NCBI GenBank assembly: GCA_964467345.1
Contig: CAYXPY010000002.1
Coordinates: 43,327 to 107,326 of the forward strand
Source: SM1-50 sp964467345
GTDB lineage: Archaea; Thermoplasmatota; E2; DHVEG-1
Reading direction: 5' to 3'
Length of the DNA stretch: 64,000 bases
Shown here: in pieces, positions 51,341 through 60,889 of the stretch
How positions within the stretch are numbered: position 1 is the stretch's first letter
Layout of the letters: every line of letters begins with the position of its first letter
Translations under genes and position numbers: made by a program
The notes under the pieces: model-generated
What the model saw: only the letters and a program-made list of their open reading frames with translations
What the model was told of the DNA's origin: nothing
Databases searched by the model: none

Positions 51341-51937
51341 ATGAAAAAAGATGATTTTTCAGCGGCATTAAGAGCACTACAGAAAGGACAACTTGTTATC
51401 TATCCAACAGATACGCTGTACGCACTAGGTGCTGATATCTACAACGAGACAGCAGTTCGAAAGGTATTTGAAACAAAACAACGGCCGTTGACCATCCCGT
51501 TGCCTGTGGCAGTCCATTCGATCCAAGCGATCCGAACAGTCGCTGTGATGAACACCATGGCTCAGAAGATCAGCGCAGCGTTTTTACCAGGAGATCTGAC
51601 GATGATACTGAAAAAACAACCATCTGTGCCAGCGATCGTGACAAGCGGATTTGATACCATAGGGGTACGTATCCCAAATCATCCTCTCGCATTAAAATTA
51701 CTAACGACCTATGGTCCTTTGACAGTCACCAGTGCAAATATCCATCATAAAGAAACCAAAGGACTTATCAGAGAAATCCTTCAGCAACTACAAACAGAAA
51801 TCCCCGTATGCCTATATGCTGGTAGAAGGCAGAGCAGGCCATCTACGATTGTTGACCTCTCAGATGATACAGTACGAATGGTACGCGAAGGTTCTATAAC
51901 CAAGAAAGAAATTCTGGATGTGATCTCACATGGATGA
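51341..51937 (+). CDS. Sua5/YrdC-type threonylcarbamoyl-AMP synthase
   Basis: A 198-residue YrdC-domain protein. Conserved parts are IYPTDTLYALGADIYN, the KQRPLTIPLPV loop, PGDLTMILKK, GVRIPNHPLA and the SAN motif in LTVTSANIHH. It makes threonylcarbamoyl-AMP for t6A37 of ANN-decoding tRNAs. It lacks the C-terminal Sua5 domain, as in YrdC-only forms. The stop codon lies eight bases inside the next gene, so translation is probably coupled to methionine aminopeptidase. Confidence 0.92.
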   Translation: MKKDDFSAALRALQKGQLVIYPTDTLYALGADIYNETAVRKVFETKQRPLTIPLPVAVHSIQAIRTVAVMNTMAQKISAAFLPGDLTMILKKQPSVPAIVTSGFDTIGVRIPNHPLALKLLTTYGPLTVTSANIHHKETKGLIREILQQLQTEIPVCLYAGRRQSRPSTIVDLSDDTVRMVREGSITKKEILDVISHG

Positions 51938-52829
51938 CGCTGTTTATGATAATTACAAGCGTGCAGGCTTTATTGCAGCTGATGCACGGGATTATGGTGT
52001 GACGTTACTAAAACCAGGGGTCAGACTCGTCGATGTTGCCACACTGATTGAAACCAGGATAACACACAATGGTGCTGGTTTGGCATTTCCTGTGAACATC
52101 GCACTCAACACCCTCGCAGCCCATTATAGCCCCCGACATGATGACATTTTGGTATTCAAAAAAGGCGATGTCGTAAAACTCGACGTCGGTGCTCATGTCA
52201 ATGGATATATCGCTGATACAGCGCTCACCGTCGAGCTCCAGACACATCAGTATGATGACATGATTAAAGCCTCAGATGAAGCATTAAAAAAAGTAATTGA
52301 TGTTCTATCAAGCCACCTTCCCTTAAGTGAAGCAGGAAAAACCATTGAAAACACAATCAAATCCTATGGATACAAACCGATTGAGAATCTCATGGGTCAC
52401 GGGTTAGGCAGATACGAACTGCATTCGGGAATTTCAGTCCCCAATGTCGGTGCGCTAGGCAATAAAACGACACTTAAAGAGGGAGACGTTGTAGCTATTG
52501 AACCGTTTGCAACGAACGGTGCTGGCCATGTCATTAGCGGAGAGGGAAGCAATATTTACCTCTGCAAAGATTCACTAAAAGCAAAGTTTATTCGTGATAA
52601 TAAAACAAAAGTCCTTTTCAATAAGATCAAAACACGTTTCGGTACTCTCCCCTTTGCTCAAAGATGGTGCCATGACTTATTCCCAAAAGATGATCTCGGG
52701 ATGAAAAAACTTTCCTTCTTAGGCATGATGAAACATTACCCACAACTCCTTGAAGCGAAGGCAGGAATCGTGACACAGAAGGAACATACAGTGATTGTTC
52801 GGGAAGATGGATGTGAGGTGATAACATAA
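51930..52829 (+). CDS. map: Methionine aminopeptidase, type 2
   Basis: A 299-residue type 2 enzyme with the helical insert typical of archaeal and eukaryotic MetAP2. Metal ligands appear in KLDVGAHVNGYIADTALTV (two Asp), GHGLGRYELHSG (His), VVAIEPFATNGAG (Glu) and the final EHTVIVREDG (Glu). It removes the initiator methionine. The start overlaps the Sua5-like gene by eight bases, and its stop touches the beginning of the creatininase-family reading frame. Confidence 0.96.
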   Translation: MDDAVYDNYKRAGFIAADARDYGVTLLKPGVRLVDVATLIETRITHNGAGLAFPVNIALNTLAAHYSPRHDDILVFKKGDVVKLDVGAHVNGYIADTALTVELQTHQYDDMIKASDEALKKVIDVLSSHLPLSEAGKTIENTIKSYGYKPIENLMGHGLGRYELHSGISVPNVGALGNKTTLKEGDVVAIEPFATNGAGHVISGEGSNIYLCKDSLKAKFIRDNKTKVLFNKIKTRFGTLPFAQRWCHDLFPKDDLGMKKLSFLGMMKHYPQLLEAKAGIVTQKEHTVIVREDGCEVIT

Positions 52830-52927
52830 AATCAGCAAAGAACAACAGCAAGAACGATTTTAAGATCATTCAACTTGAGGAGCTGAGTTGGAAACAGCTA
52901 GATGCCTATGACCGCGCAAAGACAATT

Positions 52928-53692
52928 GTGTTTATCCCCTTTAGTCCTTTGGAGGAGCATGGCCCTCATCTTCCAATTGGCACCGATTTGCTCACAGCGC
53001 GGGATGCGGCAAAAGAAGCGATGCGGATGATCCATAAGACACAACCTGAACTCAGTAACATTCTGTTCCCTGCAATCCCTCTAGGATTTTCAAAGATGGC
53101 ATCTGATTTTCCAGGGACGGTATCAACACAGGTTAAAGCACTAAGATCAATTGTTTTTGATGTATGCAGTTCCCTGGCGCGATTCAAATTCAAATATTTT
53201 GTTATCTGCACGTTTCATATGGACCTCGGACATCTCAAAGCAATCTATGCTGGGATGAATAAGGCAATGAAGATCCATGACATCCGGATCATAGAACCCT
53301 GGGGGCCGTATTTCTACCATAAAGAAGTAGAAAAACGGGAGCCACAGGTCGGTTTTGACACAAAAAAGGAGGTTCATGCGTGTTTCCGTGAAACCTCACT
53401 TATGAACTATCAATACCCCTATCTTGTGGATCCCTCGTATAAGGATCTGCAGAGCATTTATCGGGATTTGTATTCACCCCGGGTGATAGGGAAAACATTC
53501 AAGGATATCGGGATAACCGAGGGTTATGTCGGCAGTCCGGCCAGGGCCGATAGCGATTATGGACGATGGTATTTCCAACAAATCGTGGAGACCATCGCAC
53601 AAGCAGCAGTCGATATGGTTGATGGAAAAAAAACACCCCAGCTTCCAAAACAGACGCAAATGCTCATGCGGTCCATGTTCTGGGTAAAATAA
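52928..53692 (+). CDS. Creatininase-family amidohydrolase with no normal start codon
   Basis: At least 254 residues from the only canonical start (GTG 52928), but recognisable family sequence begins upstream: the frame reads IIQLEELSWKQLDAYDRAK from about 52865, like the N terminus of creatininase proteins. That frame is open back to 52817 and contains ATA (52826, overlapping the Map stop) and ATT (52868), but no ATG, GTG or TTG before 52928. Metal-binding residues follow in SPLEEHGPHLPIGTD, DFPGTVSTQ and FHMDLGHLKAIYAG. Family members cleave amide bonds in creatinine, formamide intermediates or peptide modifications. The substrate here is unknown. Translation is probably coupled to map. Confidence 0.78.
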   Translation: MFIPFSPLEEHGPHLPIGTDLLTARDAAKEAMRMIHKTQPELSNILFPAIPLGFSKMASDFPGTVSTQVKALRSIVFDVCSSLARFKFKYFVICTFHMDLGHLKAIYAGMNKAMKIHDIRIIEPWGPYFYHKEVEKREPQVGFDTKKEVHACFRETSLMNYQYPYLVDPSYKDLQSIYRDLYSPRVIGKTFKDIGITEGYVGSPARADSDYGRWYFQQIVETIAQAAVDMVDGKKTPQLPKQTQMLMRSMFWVK

Positions 53693-53699
53693 GTTTTTC

Positions 53700-54743
53700 T
53701 TAGGGGATCCGGTATGTTCCATCGCCCTGGTATGTGAGTGTTGAATGGAACAACCAATTATAAAAACCACCGCAACGAATGAACCGACATACGTGATGCA
53801 CGGTAAAACCATACGAGAACAACCGGAAGGCACGGACCGATGTTCTGCTGTTTGCCCAAAAAACCGTGTTTTGGGACCAGCCCATATACACACGTGCGCC
53901 TGCGTCCAGAAACTTCTGCGCCATTGAGTCGTCATACAGGGCATAACAGGTCGCCATATAGACAAGTGAATCGGGGAATTGCTTTTCCGTGTAGTAGTGT
54001 TCGATAAACGCAGGGGTAAATGCGATAAAACCTGTGTCACCAACCATGCCTTGGACGATCAGGTGATTCTCTATTTCATAGGCGTACTGTGTCTCTGTTT
54101 CATTTGTCCAACGCTCCCCGGTCGCAATGACGATAGCATCAGCCTGAGAATCACCATCGACATCAAAATACCCTGCATGGGTGTTCATGTAGATGAGCGA
54201 GGCAGAAAGATTATTTTTAATGTAAGACACATCAACAGCTTGGTTTGCGAGATATTCAATCGAATAATCACGGTTCAACAAAATGCTGATAATGCGTTGA
54301 CATTGATGATGACCATACATTGATTCTGCGGGATTAAGGATGACTGCGGTCTTGTTCGACGTTCCAGTGTACGTCTCATGGAAAAAAGGATCAAGCAGGT
54401 CGCTGTCATAATCAGTAGATTTATCGAAGGGATCCATAAGAATAACCAAGGACCCATCGAGAAACTTCACTGTTATTGATGTCTGAATGCAAGTTGCATA
54501 GTCGATGAAGGGATGATGGTTGAACCACGATACAAGATTAAGTAGCCGTTGGGACTCATGCAGGACTGAATGTCGTTCATCCTGCATCATCTGTATTCCC
54601 TGTTTGATGATTGCATCTGTGGATAGTTGGGAAGGGTCACCAGCTCCATGGTCCTGGAATCGAGCCTGAAGTGGTAGTCCCTCACCAATGAGAAGAAATA
54701 GGAGAATCAGAGATAAAAATCCTGTTCTTATCTTAAGGCTCAT
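53700..54743 (-). CDS. Secreted clan-CD (caspase/gingipain-fold) peptidase-like protein
   Basis: A 347-residue protein with a signal peptide (MSLKIRTGFLSLILLFLLIG). I start at ATG 54743, which fits the signal peptide and a TATA-like stretch at about 54775-54790; ATG 54761 is the alternative. A hydrophobic strand then His (SLIYMNTHAGYFDVDGDSQ, near residue 189) and later another strand then Cys (SLVYMATCYALYDD, near 265) match the His and Cys spacing of clan-CD peptidases (C25, C11, caspases). It is much smaller than the C25 proteins here and not closely similar to them. Activity is inferred from pattern only. Confidence 0.6.
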   Translation of the reverse strand: MSLKIRTGFLSLILLFLLIGEGLPLQARFQDHGAGDPSQLSTDAIIKQGIQMMQDERHSVLHESQRLLNLVSWFNHHPFIDYATCIQTSITVKFLDGSLVILMDPFDKSTDYDSDLLDPFFHETYTGTSNKTAVILNPAESMYGHHQCQRIISILLNRDYSIEYLANQAVDVSYIKNNLSASLIYMNTHAGYFDVDGDSQADAIVIATGERWTNETETQYAYEIENHLIVQGMVGDTGFIAFTPAFIEHYYTEKQFPDSLVYMATCYALYDDSMAQKFLDAGARVYMGWSQNTVFWANSRTSVRAFRLFSYGFTVHHVCRFIRCGGFYNWLFHSTLTYQGDGTYRIP

Positions 54744-54821
54744 AATCCCATTACTACTCATTCCTCTGAAAGATATTTAAATATATCGGATAAGAGATAA
54801 AAAAAAGGGAGGAAAAAAGGG

Positions 54822-55490
54822 TTAGAGGTAGAAACCTCCCGGAGAGAGACCCTGTAAGACCTGGTCCATGATGGTATTCATGACCTCATCGATGTTCAGA
54901 CATTGGATGATCCGTATCGTGAATACAACGACAATTAGCGCAATGACAAGCACGATCGGAATCATGACTATCGCAGTGATGACACAGGCGAAGGGGTTCG
55001 TGGTATTCAAACCCAGTGGCAATGGTGTATCTAATTGGGTTGCTGTTAGCTTTGGTTCTGCGCTACGGATTTCATCGATGAAAAGTGAAGGGTCATTCTT
55101 CAGGCGGTTCAAATAGGTTTTGAACTCAGCAAGCGTCATCCCATTCTGTTCAAGAAGGGCAATCACCTGTGGGTTTGAGCTAAGCGTTTTGAGGATTTTT
55201 GAGAAAAACTCAGGGTTTGCATTCAACAGCTTCACGGTCCGGTCCAGCGCGTTATTCAGAGAAGGTTGTATGGGACTGAACAAATGAGAATTGAGTCCTT
55301 TCCCAAGATAGTATGAGTGGACTACTTGTTCATCTTCTTTTTGGGTCGAACGTTGGGTGCGAATCGCAAATAATGGCGATTCTCCTTTTTGTGTTGATTG
55401 CAATGTGCTTGTTCCTATCACGGAACTATAGGAGGCAAGCACCAACAGAACAACTGCCGAAATGCTGATAATTAGGATTTTCTTCTTCAT
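54822..55490 (-). CDS. Membrane-anchored hypothetical protein
   Basis: A 222-residue protein of no family I recognise. It has an N-terminal signal or anchor (MKKKILIISISAVVLLVLAS), a helical middle (about 60-150, SNPQVIALLEQNGMTLAEFK) and a strong transmembrane helix near residues 170-195 (ITAIVMIPIVLVIALIVVVF), ending in LQGLSPGGFYL. ATG 55490 follows GGGAAAG; the frame is open to 55541. It lies between the clan-CD peptidase-like gene and the large membrane-protein pair on the same strand, so a common unit is possible. Confidence 0.6.
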   Translation of the reverse strand: MKKKILIISISAVVLLVLASYSSVIGTSTLQSTQKGESPLFAIRTQRSTQKEDEQVVHSYYLGKGLNSHLFSPIQPSLNNALDRTVKLLNANPEFFSKILKTLSSNPQVIALLEQNGMTLAEFKTYLNRLKNDPSLFIDEIRSAEPKLTATQLDTPLPLGLNTTNPFACVITAIVMIPIVLVIALIVVVFTIRIIQCLNIDEVMNTIMDQVLQGLSPGGFYL

Positions 55491-55581
55491 AATTCTTTCC
55501 CTAATGGACTTATCGTACAACCTGTATTTAATTGTTATCATATAATAAAATCAAGCTATAGGAGGAAAAATAAAAAAAGTC

Positions 55582-58116
55582 TTATGTTTGGGAGATATAA
55601 TCCAAGAGGAAAAATTCCGTTGAATATATGCGTCGTTGTTGTTCTGAAGGCTCGGTAAACGTTCCACCCATAACCACATCGCTGAACATATAAGAGTCAA
55701 CGACCACCATAAGCAGTCCCCTCGTCCCTGTCGTCTCATTTCTGACCTCAATCATACTTGCGTATGTCTCAGTTCCATTATTTACGAGGATAGGAGTGCC
55801 ACCAGCAACGGTGAGATAAGGCGTAGTAATAGTTCCAATTTCTGAGACGCTCTCATTGAAACTCCTGTTATGGAACACCGGTTGATGATCGGAATCAGCC
55901 CCAAGCCACATACCAAAAGTGCCGAGTAATTCATTTGCGGTGGACTGGGGATTCATGATGCTGTCCATCAGCAAAACCCGCCCTCCTTTATCAAGGTAGG
56001 ATGTTACCAGTTGTAGTTCAACATCGGTAAATGATCGGTTCGGGTTGATGATAACAATCACATCAGAAGTAGCTGTTGCTTGCTCAAAGGAAGACCCTAA
56101 GGACGGGACGTATCCGACCCGCTGCGTCCATACAAAAAACGTCCCATAGTTACTGCTGCTGCTACCCAGCGATGCAGTTGGTTTTACGGAGATATCATAC
56201 GAAGAATGCTGTTGATCAAACCAGATGGAGGGATAGTCCTGCAAAGCAGAGGGCAACGGATACGCATGGTCAGTAAGTGAGAAACACAACGGTGCTGCAA
56301 GGGAGAAAGCAAGTGATCCGGCAAACAACAGGACCCACAGGATCATGATTTTGTGTTGCCTCCGTACCACAACGAAAAGGGTGATGAGCGAAAGAACCAC
56401 GATACTAAGCAAGACAACGGTCAGGTACTCCGAGGTGTTTGTTCGATTCAGATAGTCTATTACACCAAGCGTAAATGAAGGATAGCCATCGGTGAACAAA
56501 CAGAAACTGGAAAACACCGTGCTATCAGTGAACGCAACCACCCGTCCGTCACCATATTTTATGGCTGCTGCCTGCAGCAGGTAGCCGAACTCGGAGTCAG
56601 TTGAAGCAATCGATTCACGGAAGAAATTCTCCGTCGAATACGTACCCGGTTCACTGATAATTCTGTTACCGATGATGATATTCTCTATGCGAGCTGAGGA
56701 AAGAACCGATGTTGGTTCCAGGGTACATGATGTCATGAAATCAAATCGGCTGACATGCCTGATGATCGGATGGGAAAAGAACGGATCAGGGGTGTAGACC
56801 GTAAGATTCCCGCTCCCAAGCTCATAGGTCGCATCGGTTCTAAATCGAAGACCGAACTCTTCTGAGACTTGATTAAGAAACGTGTTCATCCCAAAAACGT
56901 TGGTATGATCCCCAATCAGATACAAACCACCACCGGCTTCAACGAAGGAGGTAATGGATTGGACCTCCTCTATGGAATAACTCGCTGTTGGGCATTTGAG
57001 AATGAGTATGTCATAATCAGAAAGCAGCTGGGACGTCAAGAGAGAATCAGTATTTGTTGAAACCTGATAATGATACCCTAGCCATTGCGCCCATGAGTAA
57101 TAATTATATGTCGAAAGCAGCCCGTACCAGTCGGTATCAAGGGGCCGTGTCGTATCCTCCCACTGACTGTGATATTCATCGATGAGGACGCGACCTGGTT
57201 TCAATACACCAGGATCTGGATAGAGTACCAGTGTTACAGTAGAAAAAACCAAGAGAAACGCCATCAACAAAGCAAAGAGATGTCTTTTTGTTAATCGAAA
57301 CGAGGGTATCTCAGGGGACTGTTCTTTTTTGTCATTCAAAGGCAGCAGTTTCATAAAAAGAAGTGCTAAGGGAAGAAAACTACATGTCACAACCAAGGGG
57401 TCCCAGAAGATGGAAAGATCGGTGGTGACCTGATACAACGCAAGCAAACCAACAAACCGGAAGAGGACGTACAAAAAGCTGGTGATAAGGAAAATGACTA
57501 TGTTTCTGAGAATCGCTTTTTTATCGGAAAGTATGACAAAGAGAAGAAACGCCCCAAGAAACATATTCAAAACAAGGAAGCATCCGAGTTTCTCCCAGGT
57601 GATCGTCACCGCATAATTCTGTTGGATGGTTTGGAGAAACATGAGACCTGCATTTGTTGATGTCTTTAGGCCAAAGAGGTTGGCAAGCGGTGAGAGAACA
57701 AAAGAGAGAATATCTACGCGATGGCCATGAGAAACAATCGTCATATAGAGAGGAAACAGTAGTGTCTGAATGACAAGCACGACCCCGGAGAGTCCGACAC
57801 TGCAGGTGATCCCTTGCAGCTTTTTTTGTTTGTGAAAGACGATGAGTAGCAGCAATGCAACAACAAGAACCAGAAGTCCAAGGGTGTAGGGGAATGGAAT
57901 GATGAGAATGGCGGGAACCAAGGATACAAGCAGCAACGCATAGGTTACGTCCATATGATGAGGAACACTCTGCCATAACCCGCCAATCATGCAGAGTATT
58001 CCAAGGATACTCAGAATCGCACCCATGAACAGGTCTGGAGGAGAAAATTCAGGGATGAAAAACAACCAGCTTGCAGACAGAAGGAACACACCAAGCCATA
58101 CCAGTTGCTTCATCAC
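55582..58116 (-). CDS. Large membrane protein: archaeosortase-like N-terminal region plus GATase-like domains
   Basis: An 844-residue protein. Residues about 1-260 form eight or so hydrophobic helices. Within them ITWEKLGCFLVLNMF (Cys179) and YVLFRFVGLL (Arg220) follow the exosortase/archaeosortase pattern, with the Cys-Arg spacing of 41. After a helix near 290 (LFALLMAFLLVFSTVTLVLY) come two GATase-like/DUF4350-type domains: VLIDEYHSQWEDTTR, FVEAGGGLYLIGDHTNV and FTDSTVFSSF (about 310-560), then a transmembrane pair and a second, more diverged domain. The start overlaps the upstream paralogue by four bases (ATGA). Function is unknown; a surface-protein processing or gliding-type membrane complex are possibilities. 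Confidence 0.65.
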   Translation of the reverse strand: MMKQLVWLGVFLLSASWLFFIPEFSPPDLFMGAILSILGILCMIGGLWQSVPHHMDVTYALLLVSLVPAILIIPFPYTLGLLVLVVALLLLIVFHKQKKLQGITCSVGLSGVVLVIQTLLFPLYMTIVSHGHRVDILSFVLSPLANLFGLKTSTNAGLMFLQTIQQNYAVTITWEKLGCFLVLNMFLGAFLLFVILSDKKAILRNIVIFLITSFLYVLFRFVGLLALYQVTTDLSIFWDPLVVTCSFLPLALLFMKLLPLNDKKEQSPEIPSFRLTKRHLFALLMAFLLVFSTVTLVLYPDPGVLKPGRVLIDEYHSQWEDTTRPLDTDWYGLLSTYNYYSWAQWLGYHYQVSTNTDSLLTSQLLSDYDILILKCPTASYSIEEVQSITSFVEAGGGLYLIGDHTNVFGMNTFLNQVSEEFGLRFRTDATYELGSGNLTVYTPDPFFSHPIIRHVSRFDFMTSCTLEPTSVLSSARIENIIIGNRIISEPGTYSTENFFRESIASTDSEFGYLLQAAAIKYGDGRVVAFTDSTVFSSFCLFTDGYPSFTLGVIDYLNRTNTSEYLTVVLLSIVVLSLITLFVVVRRQHKIMILWVLLFAGSLAFSLAAPLCFSLTDHAYPLPSALQDYPSIWFDQQHSSYDISVKPTASLGSSSSNYGTFFVWTQRVGYVPSLGSSFEQATATSDVIVIINPNRSFTDVELQLVTSYLDKGGRVLLMDSIMNPQSTANELLGTFGMWLGADSDHQPVFHNRSFNESVSEIGTITTPYLTVAGGTPILVNNGTETYASMIEVRNETTGTRGLLMVVVDSYMFSDVVMGGTFTEPSEQQRRIYSTEFFLLDYISQT

Positions 58117-60701
58117 CGGTCACCCCGCAAGGGTAATTCATCAAGAAGGTATTTGAGAAACAGGATGTTGCCTGGCCAGTAGTCATAAATGGATTCTATG
58201 TTTTTATCAAGCAAGTACTGGCTGTCGCTGATTACCAGCAGACCACCAGCCCCGTGTTTGATAAAAACGACCAAATGAAAACTGATATCACCCCAGGTGA
58301 AATTGTAATAAGAAAACATCTCATCCCCAGTAAATAATACCGGCCAGCTGTCAACAAACCGCGGCTCGTTTTGATACAAAGTAAGATTGCCTTCAACATA
58401 GGGTACTGGTCCTAGGGGCGTTGCTTGGATGTCGACAGAAAATGCCGAAAGGAGCGGTACTAAAGCACCTTTGTCATCATAACCCGTGGCAAGGATTACT
58501 ACCCCCCCTTGGTTTATATAAGAATCTAAAAACGCGGTTTCTTCTTGGGTAAATGCCTGGGTTGGTGCATTAAAAATAAGCAGAGTGCTTTTCATGATTC
58601 GTTCTTTGGAAAAGTCTCTGAGAACAACAGGCAGGAGGTTGTTACGCTGGAGGTTTACGATTAGCCCGTTTATTGAACGGTCAGTGAAGGATTCAAGGCT
58701 GAATCGTTCTGCATGTGATGCATCGATGTAGACCAGGTTCTCAGGGGAGGTGCCCTCTGCGGGATTCATCATCAAGCCATTGAGTGATGTTGTAGTCAGC
58801 AGTGAGACACACAAGAGAAGCGGAAAGAAAGAAAAACTCAATGTTCTTTCCTTGAAGAGAACAAACGCACCGATTGCTCCGCCTAGCAGCAGCAATGCAA
58901 TAGCTATCTGAAGAATGTTTGTTGTGCCGGTCTGTCCATTTGTAAGCCAGGTAAACGTTCTTTGAACGAATCGATATGAAAAGGGGAGTGCAGGGTTTTG
59001 AAACGAGGAGGTATCGCCGAACACCAGGACTCTGCCGTCACCATAGTACGAGCCTGCGACAAGAACAACGTCCCCAAGCTGTTCACCAGGGTTATAGTCG
59101 TAATCCCCCAGGTAGGCAATCTCGATGTTTGCCCGGTCCCCCTGGTCAGAGAATGCATACGATCCGGTGACAAGGGGAAATGCGAACGGAGTGACATCCA
59201 GGGAAGCACCGATGCCATATTGAATCTCGTCCTCTCTGATAGAGGGTGCTACCAGGGGATGGTATGCAAATTGCAGGCTGGCGAGCCATTTGAACTTCTC
59301 GTCAAGAGGAAGCGCTGCATCAAAACGATACTGGATCCCAACAGGTGCAAGAAGAGTGTTGAGCGGGGTTTGCATGCCGCCGACGTCGGTATGGTCTCCA
59401 ATGACGAGAAGACTGCCTCCGTTTTGTACGTACTCCCAGATGACCGTACGCTCTGTGCTTGAAAATGAGCTGTTGATATTGGCGATGACAAACACAGCGG
59501 CGTTTTCAAGTAGCGGACCGGTGAGTTCCTCTGCTTCGATGACGGTCGTATAATCTGTAAGATTAAGGTATTTCGTTATCGTCTGATTAAGAACCTGGTC
59601 GGTATCTAGAAGGGTGGTTTTATTTTCCACTATCAATTCTGTCCTGTAGCCTAAAGTCGTTGTATACACGGGCCAGAGGCCGAACATACCAACTGCGTCT
59701 TTCCCATATTTTCCATAGGTTGGGACGTCCCAGGTCCCCACCATGTTTTTGCCATAAAAAACAATTTTTTGTTGTTCGACTGGTGGAGCCCCTGTCTGGA
59801 AAAAGAGTGTTAAAAGTGTTGTGGAAAAGAAGAGCAGGATCGCTGCCCAGACGGCACCGTTTTTCAGGATTCGTTTCATTTGTTTTTTCTGTGGAAGTAT
59901 CATCTCTGCCGATAGTCCTTTCTCATGGTATCGGATCACCAGGGCACCGGTTGGGGTGAGACACAATATGAAAAATAAGACTTGAAAGAGAGTAACATCA
60001 TTGGTGGTGAAGGTCAGAACGCTAAGCAGGAGAAGACTGCCCAGCCAGATAAAAACTACCCCGGTGATGCAGAGGAAAAACCACCGCATGTCTTTTTTTG
60101 TTTTATGAGGTGTGACAGAATAAATTGTAAAGAGAAGGAGTAGGAAAAGGAGCAGGATTCCTAGTCCGCTCACCGACGGTCCCAGGAGCAGTGGTGTTCC
60201 TGTGACCGTCCCAACTAATTGAGATGTTAGTAAAGATCCTTGTTGGTAGAGATACCAGGTGAAGGGAATGCTTTGTAAGAAAACAAAGATGAGAGCATAT
60301 ACAAAGGAGGTTATCGCCAGGATAGGTATCTCGTTTCTTCTTTTGTTGAGGGTTTGAAGGCTAAGGCTCAGTCCAGTAAGAATCAGCGGGACGCTGCAGA
60401 GCAAGAGAAGGTGCTGATGGGAGAGAATGAGGAGGAGAAAACCACCGAAACAAAGGAGTAACCCAAAACTTAGGGGGACCTGATGTGGGTTTTTTTTTAT
60501 CAGAGTTAGCGTTGTTTGTTGGAGGGGTAGGTTCAAGAGTAGTATCCCAAGCATGAGGAAAAACGCAATGAGTGGGTAAAGGGAGGAATAGGTAAAAAAA
60601 AGGGTTTTTGAGAGAATCGTCAGTACCAGGAGGATGCAGAGGAGGTTTATGGAGAAGAGGGATGCTGAGAGGAGTACGCGCTTGTTGCAGATTGCATTCA
60701 T
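58113..60701 (-). CDS. Large multi-pass membrane protein with GATase-like domains, paralogue
   Basis: An 862-residue paralogue of the downstream gene with the same plan: about eight N-terminal helices, an extracytoplasmic GATase-like domain (YVQNGGSLLVIGDHTDVGGM, then FGDTSSFQNPALPF), a pair of membrane helices, and a second domain (INQGGVVILATGYDD). Where the downstream protein has the candidate catalytic Cys, this one reads GPSVSGLGILLLF, with no Cys, so it would be a non-catalytic partner. A TATA-like ATTATATGA at about 60733-60741 precedes the ATG. The two genes overlap by four bases and must be expressed together. Confidence 0.65.
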   Translation of the reverse strand: MNAICNKRVLLSASLFSINLLCILLVLTILSKTLFFTYSSLYPLIAFFLMLGILLLNLPLQQTTLTLIKKNPHQVPLSFGLLLCFGGFLLLILSHQHLLLLCSVPLILTGLSLSLQTLNKRRNEIPILAITSFVYALIFVFLQSIPFTWYLYQQGSLLTSQLVGTVTGTPLLLGPSVSGLGILLLFLLLLFTIYSVTPHKTKKDMRWFFLCITGVVFIWLGSLLLLSVLTFTTNDVTLFQVLFFILCLTPTGALVIRYHEKGLSAEMILPQKKQMKRILKNGAVWAAILLFFSTTLLTLFFQTGAPPVEQQKIVFYGKNMVGTWDVPTYGKYGKDAVGMFGLWPVYTTTLGYRTELIVENKTTLLDTDQVLNQTITKYLNLTDYTTVIEAEELTGPLLENAAVFVIANINSSFSSTERTVIWEYVQNGGSLLVIGDHTDVGGMQTPLNTLLAPVGIQYRFDAALPLDEKFKWLASLQFAYHPLVAPSIREDEIQYGIGASLDVTPFAFPLVTGSYAFSDQGDRANIEIAYLGDYDYNPGEQLGDVVLVAGSYYGDGRVLVFGDTSSFQNPALPFSYRFVQRTFTWLTNGQTGTTNILQIAIALLLLGGAIGAFVLFKERTLSFSFFPLLLCVSLLTTTSLNGLMMNPAEGTSPENLVYIDASHAERFSLESFTDRSINGLIVNLQRNNLLPVVLRDFSKERIMKSTLLIFNAPTQAFTQEETAFLDSYINQGGVVILATGYDDKGALVPLLSAFSVDIQATPLGPVPYVEGNLTLYQNEPRFVDSWPVLFTGDEMFSYYNFTWGDISFHLVVFIKHGAGGLLVISDSQYLLDKNIESIYDYWPGNILFLKYLLDELPLRGDR

Positions 60702-60817
60702 AATGACTGTAGGAGAACTCTTGTTTTCATATAATCTTAATGGTTTCTCAGAGGAAGGCTCCTGGTTGAAATGTCGAAGGGGTGTTCTTTGGCATTTTGT
60801 TATTTTACCAAGCTACC

Positions 60818-60825
60818 TTTATATA
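60818..60825 (+). promoter_or_regulatory. TATA box of the microprotein operon
   Basis: TTTATATA lies about 25 nt before 60847, where a five-codon mini-ORF (MMRG, 60847-60861) begins. The first real start codon with a ribosome site is at 60890. Confidence 0.55.
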
Positions 60826-60889
60826 TGTTCATTGGCAACAGGTAACATGATGAGAGGATGACTCTCAGATAGTACGAGGTGAAAGAGAG

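Noticed and set aside
53474..54043. Open frame of 189 codons on the minus strand
   Set aside because: It overlaps the end of the creatininase-family gene and the clan-CD-like gene in another frame; both of those have family motifs and it has none.
60634..60861. Open frame of 75 codons on the plus strand
   Set aside because: It starts inside the coding region of the large membrane protein on the other strand and covers its promoter; there is no ribosome site, and the product is unlike any protein.
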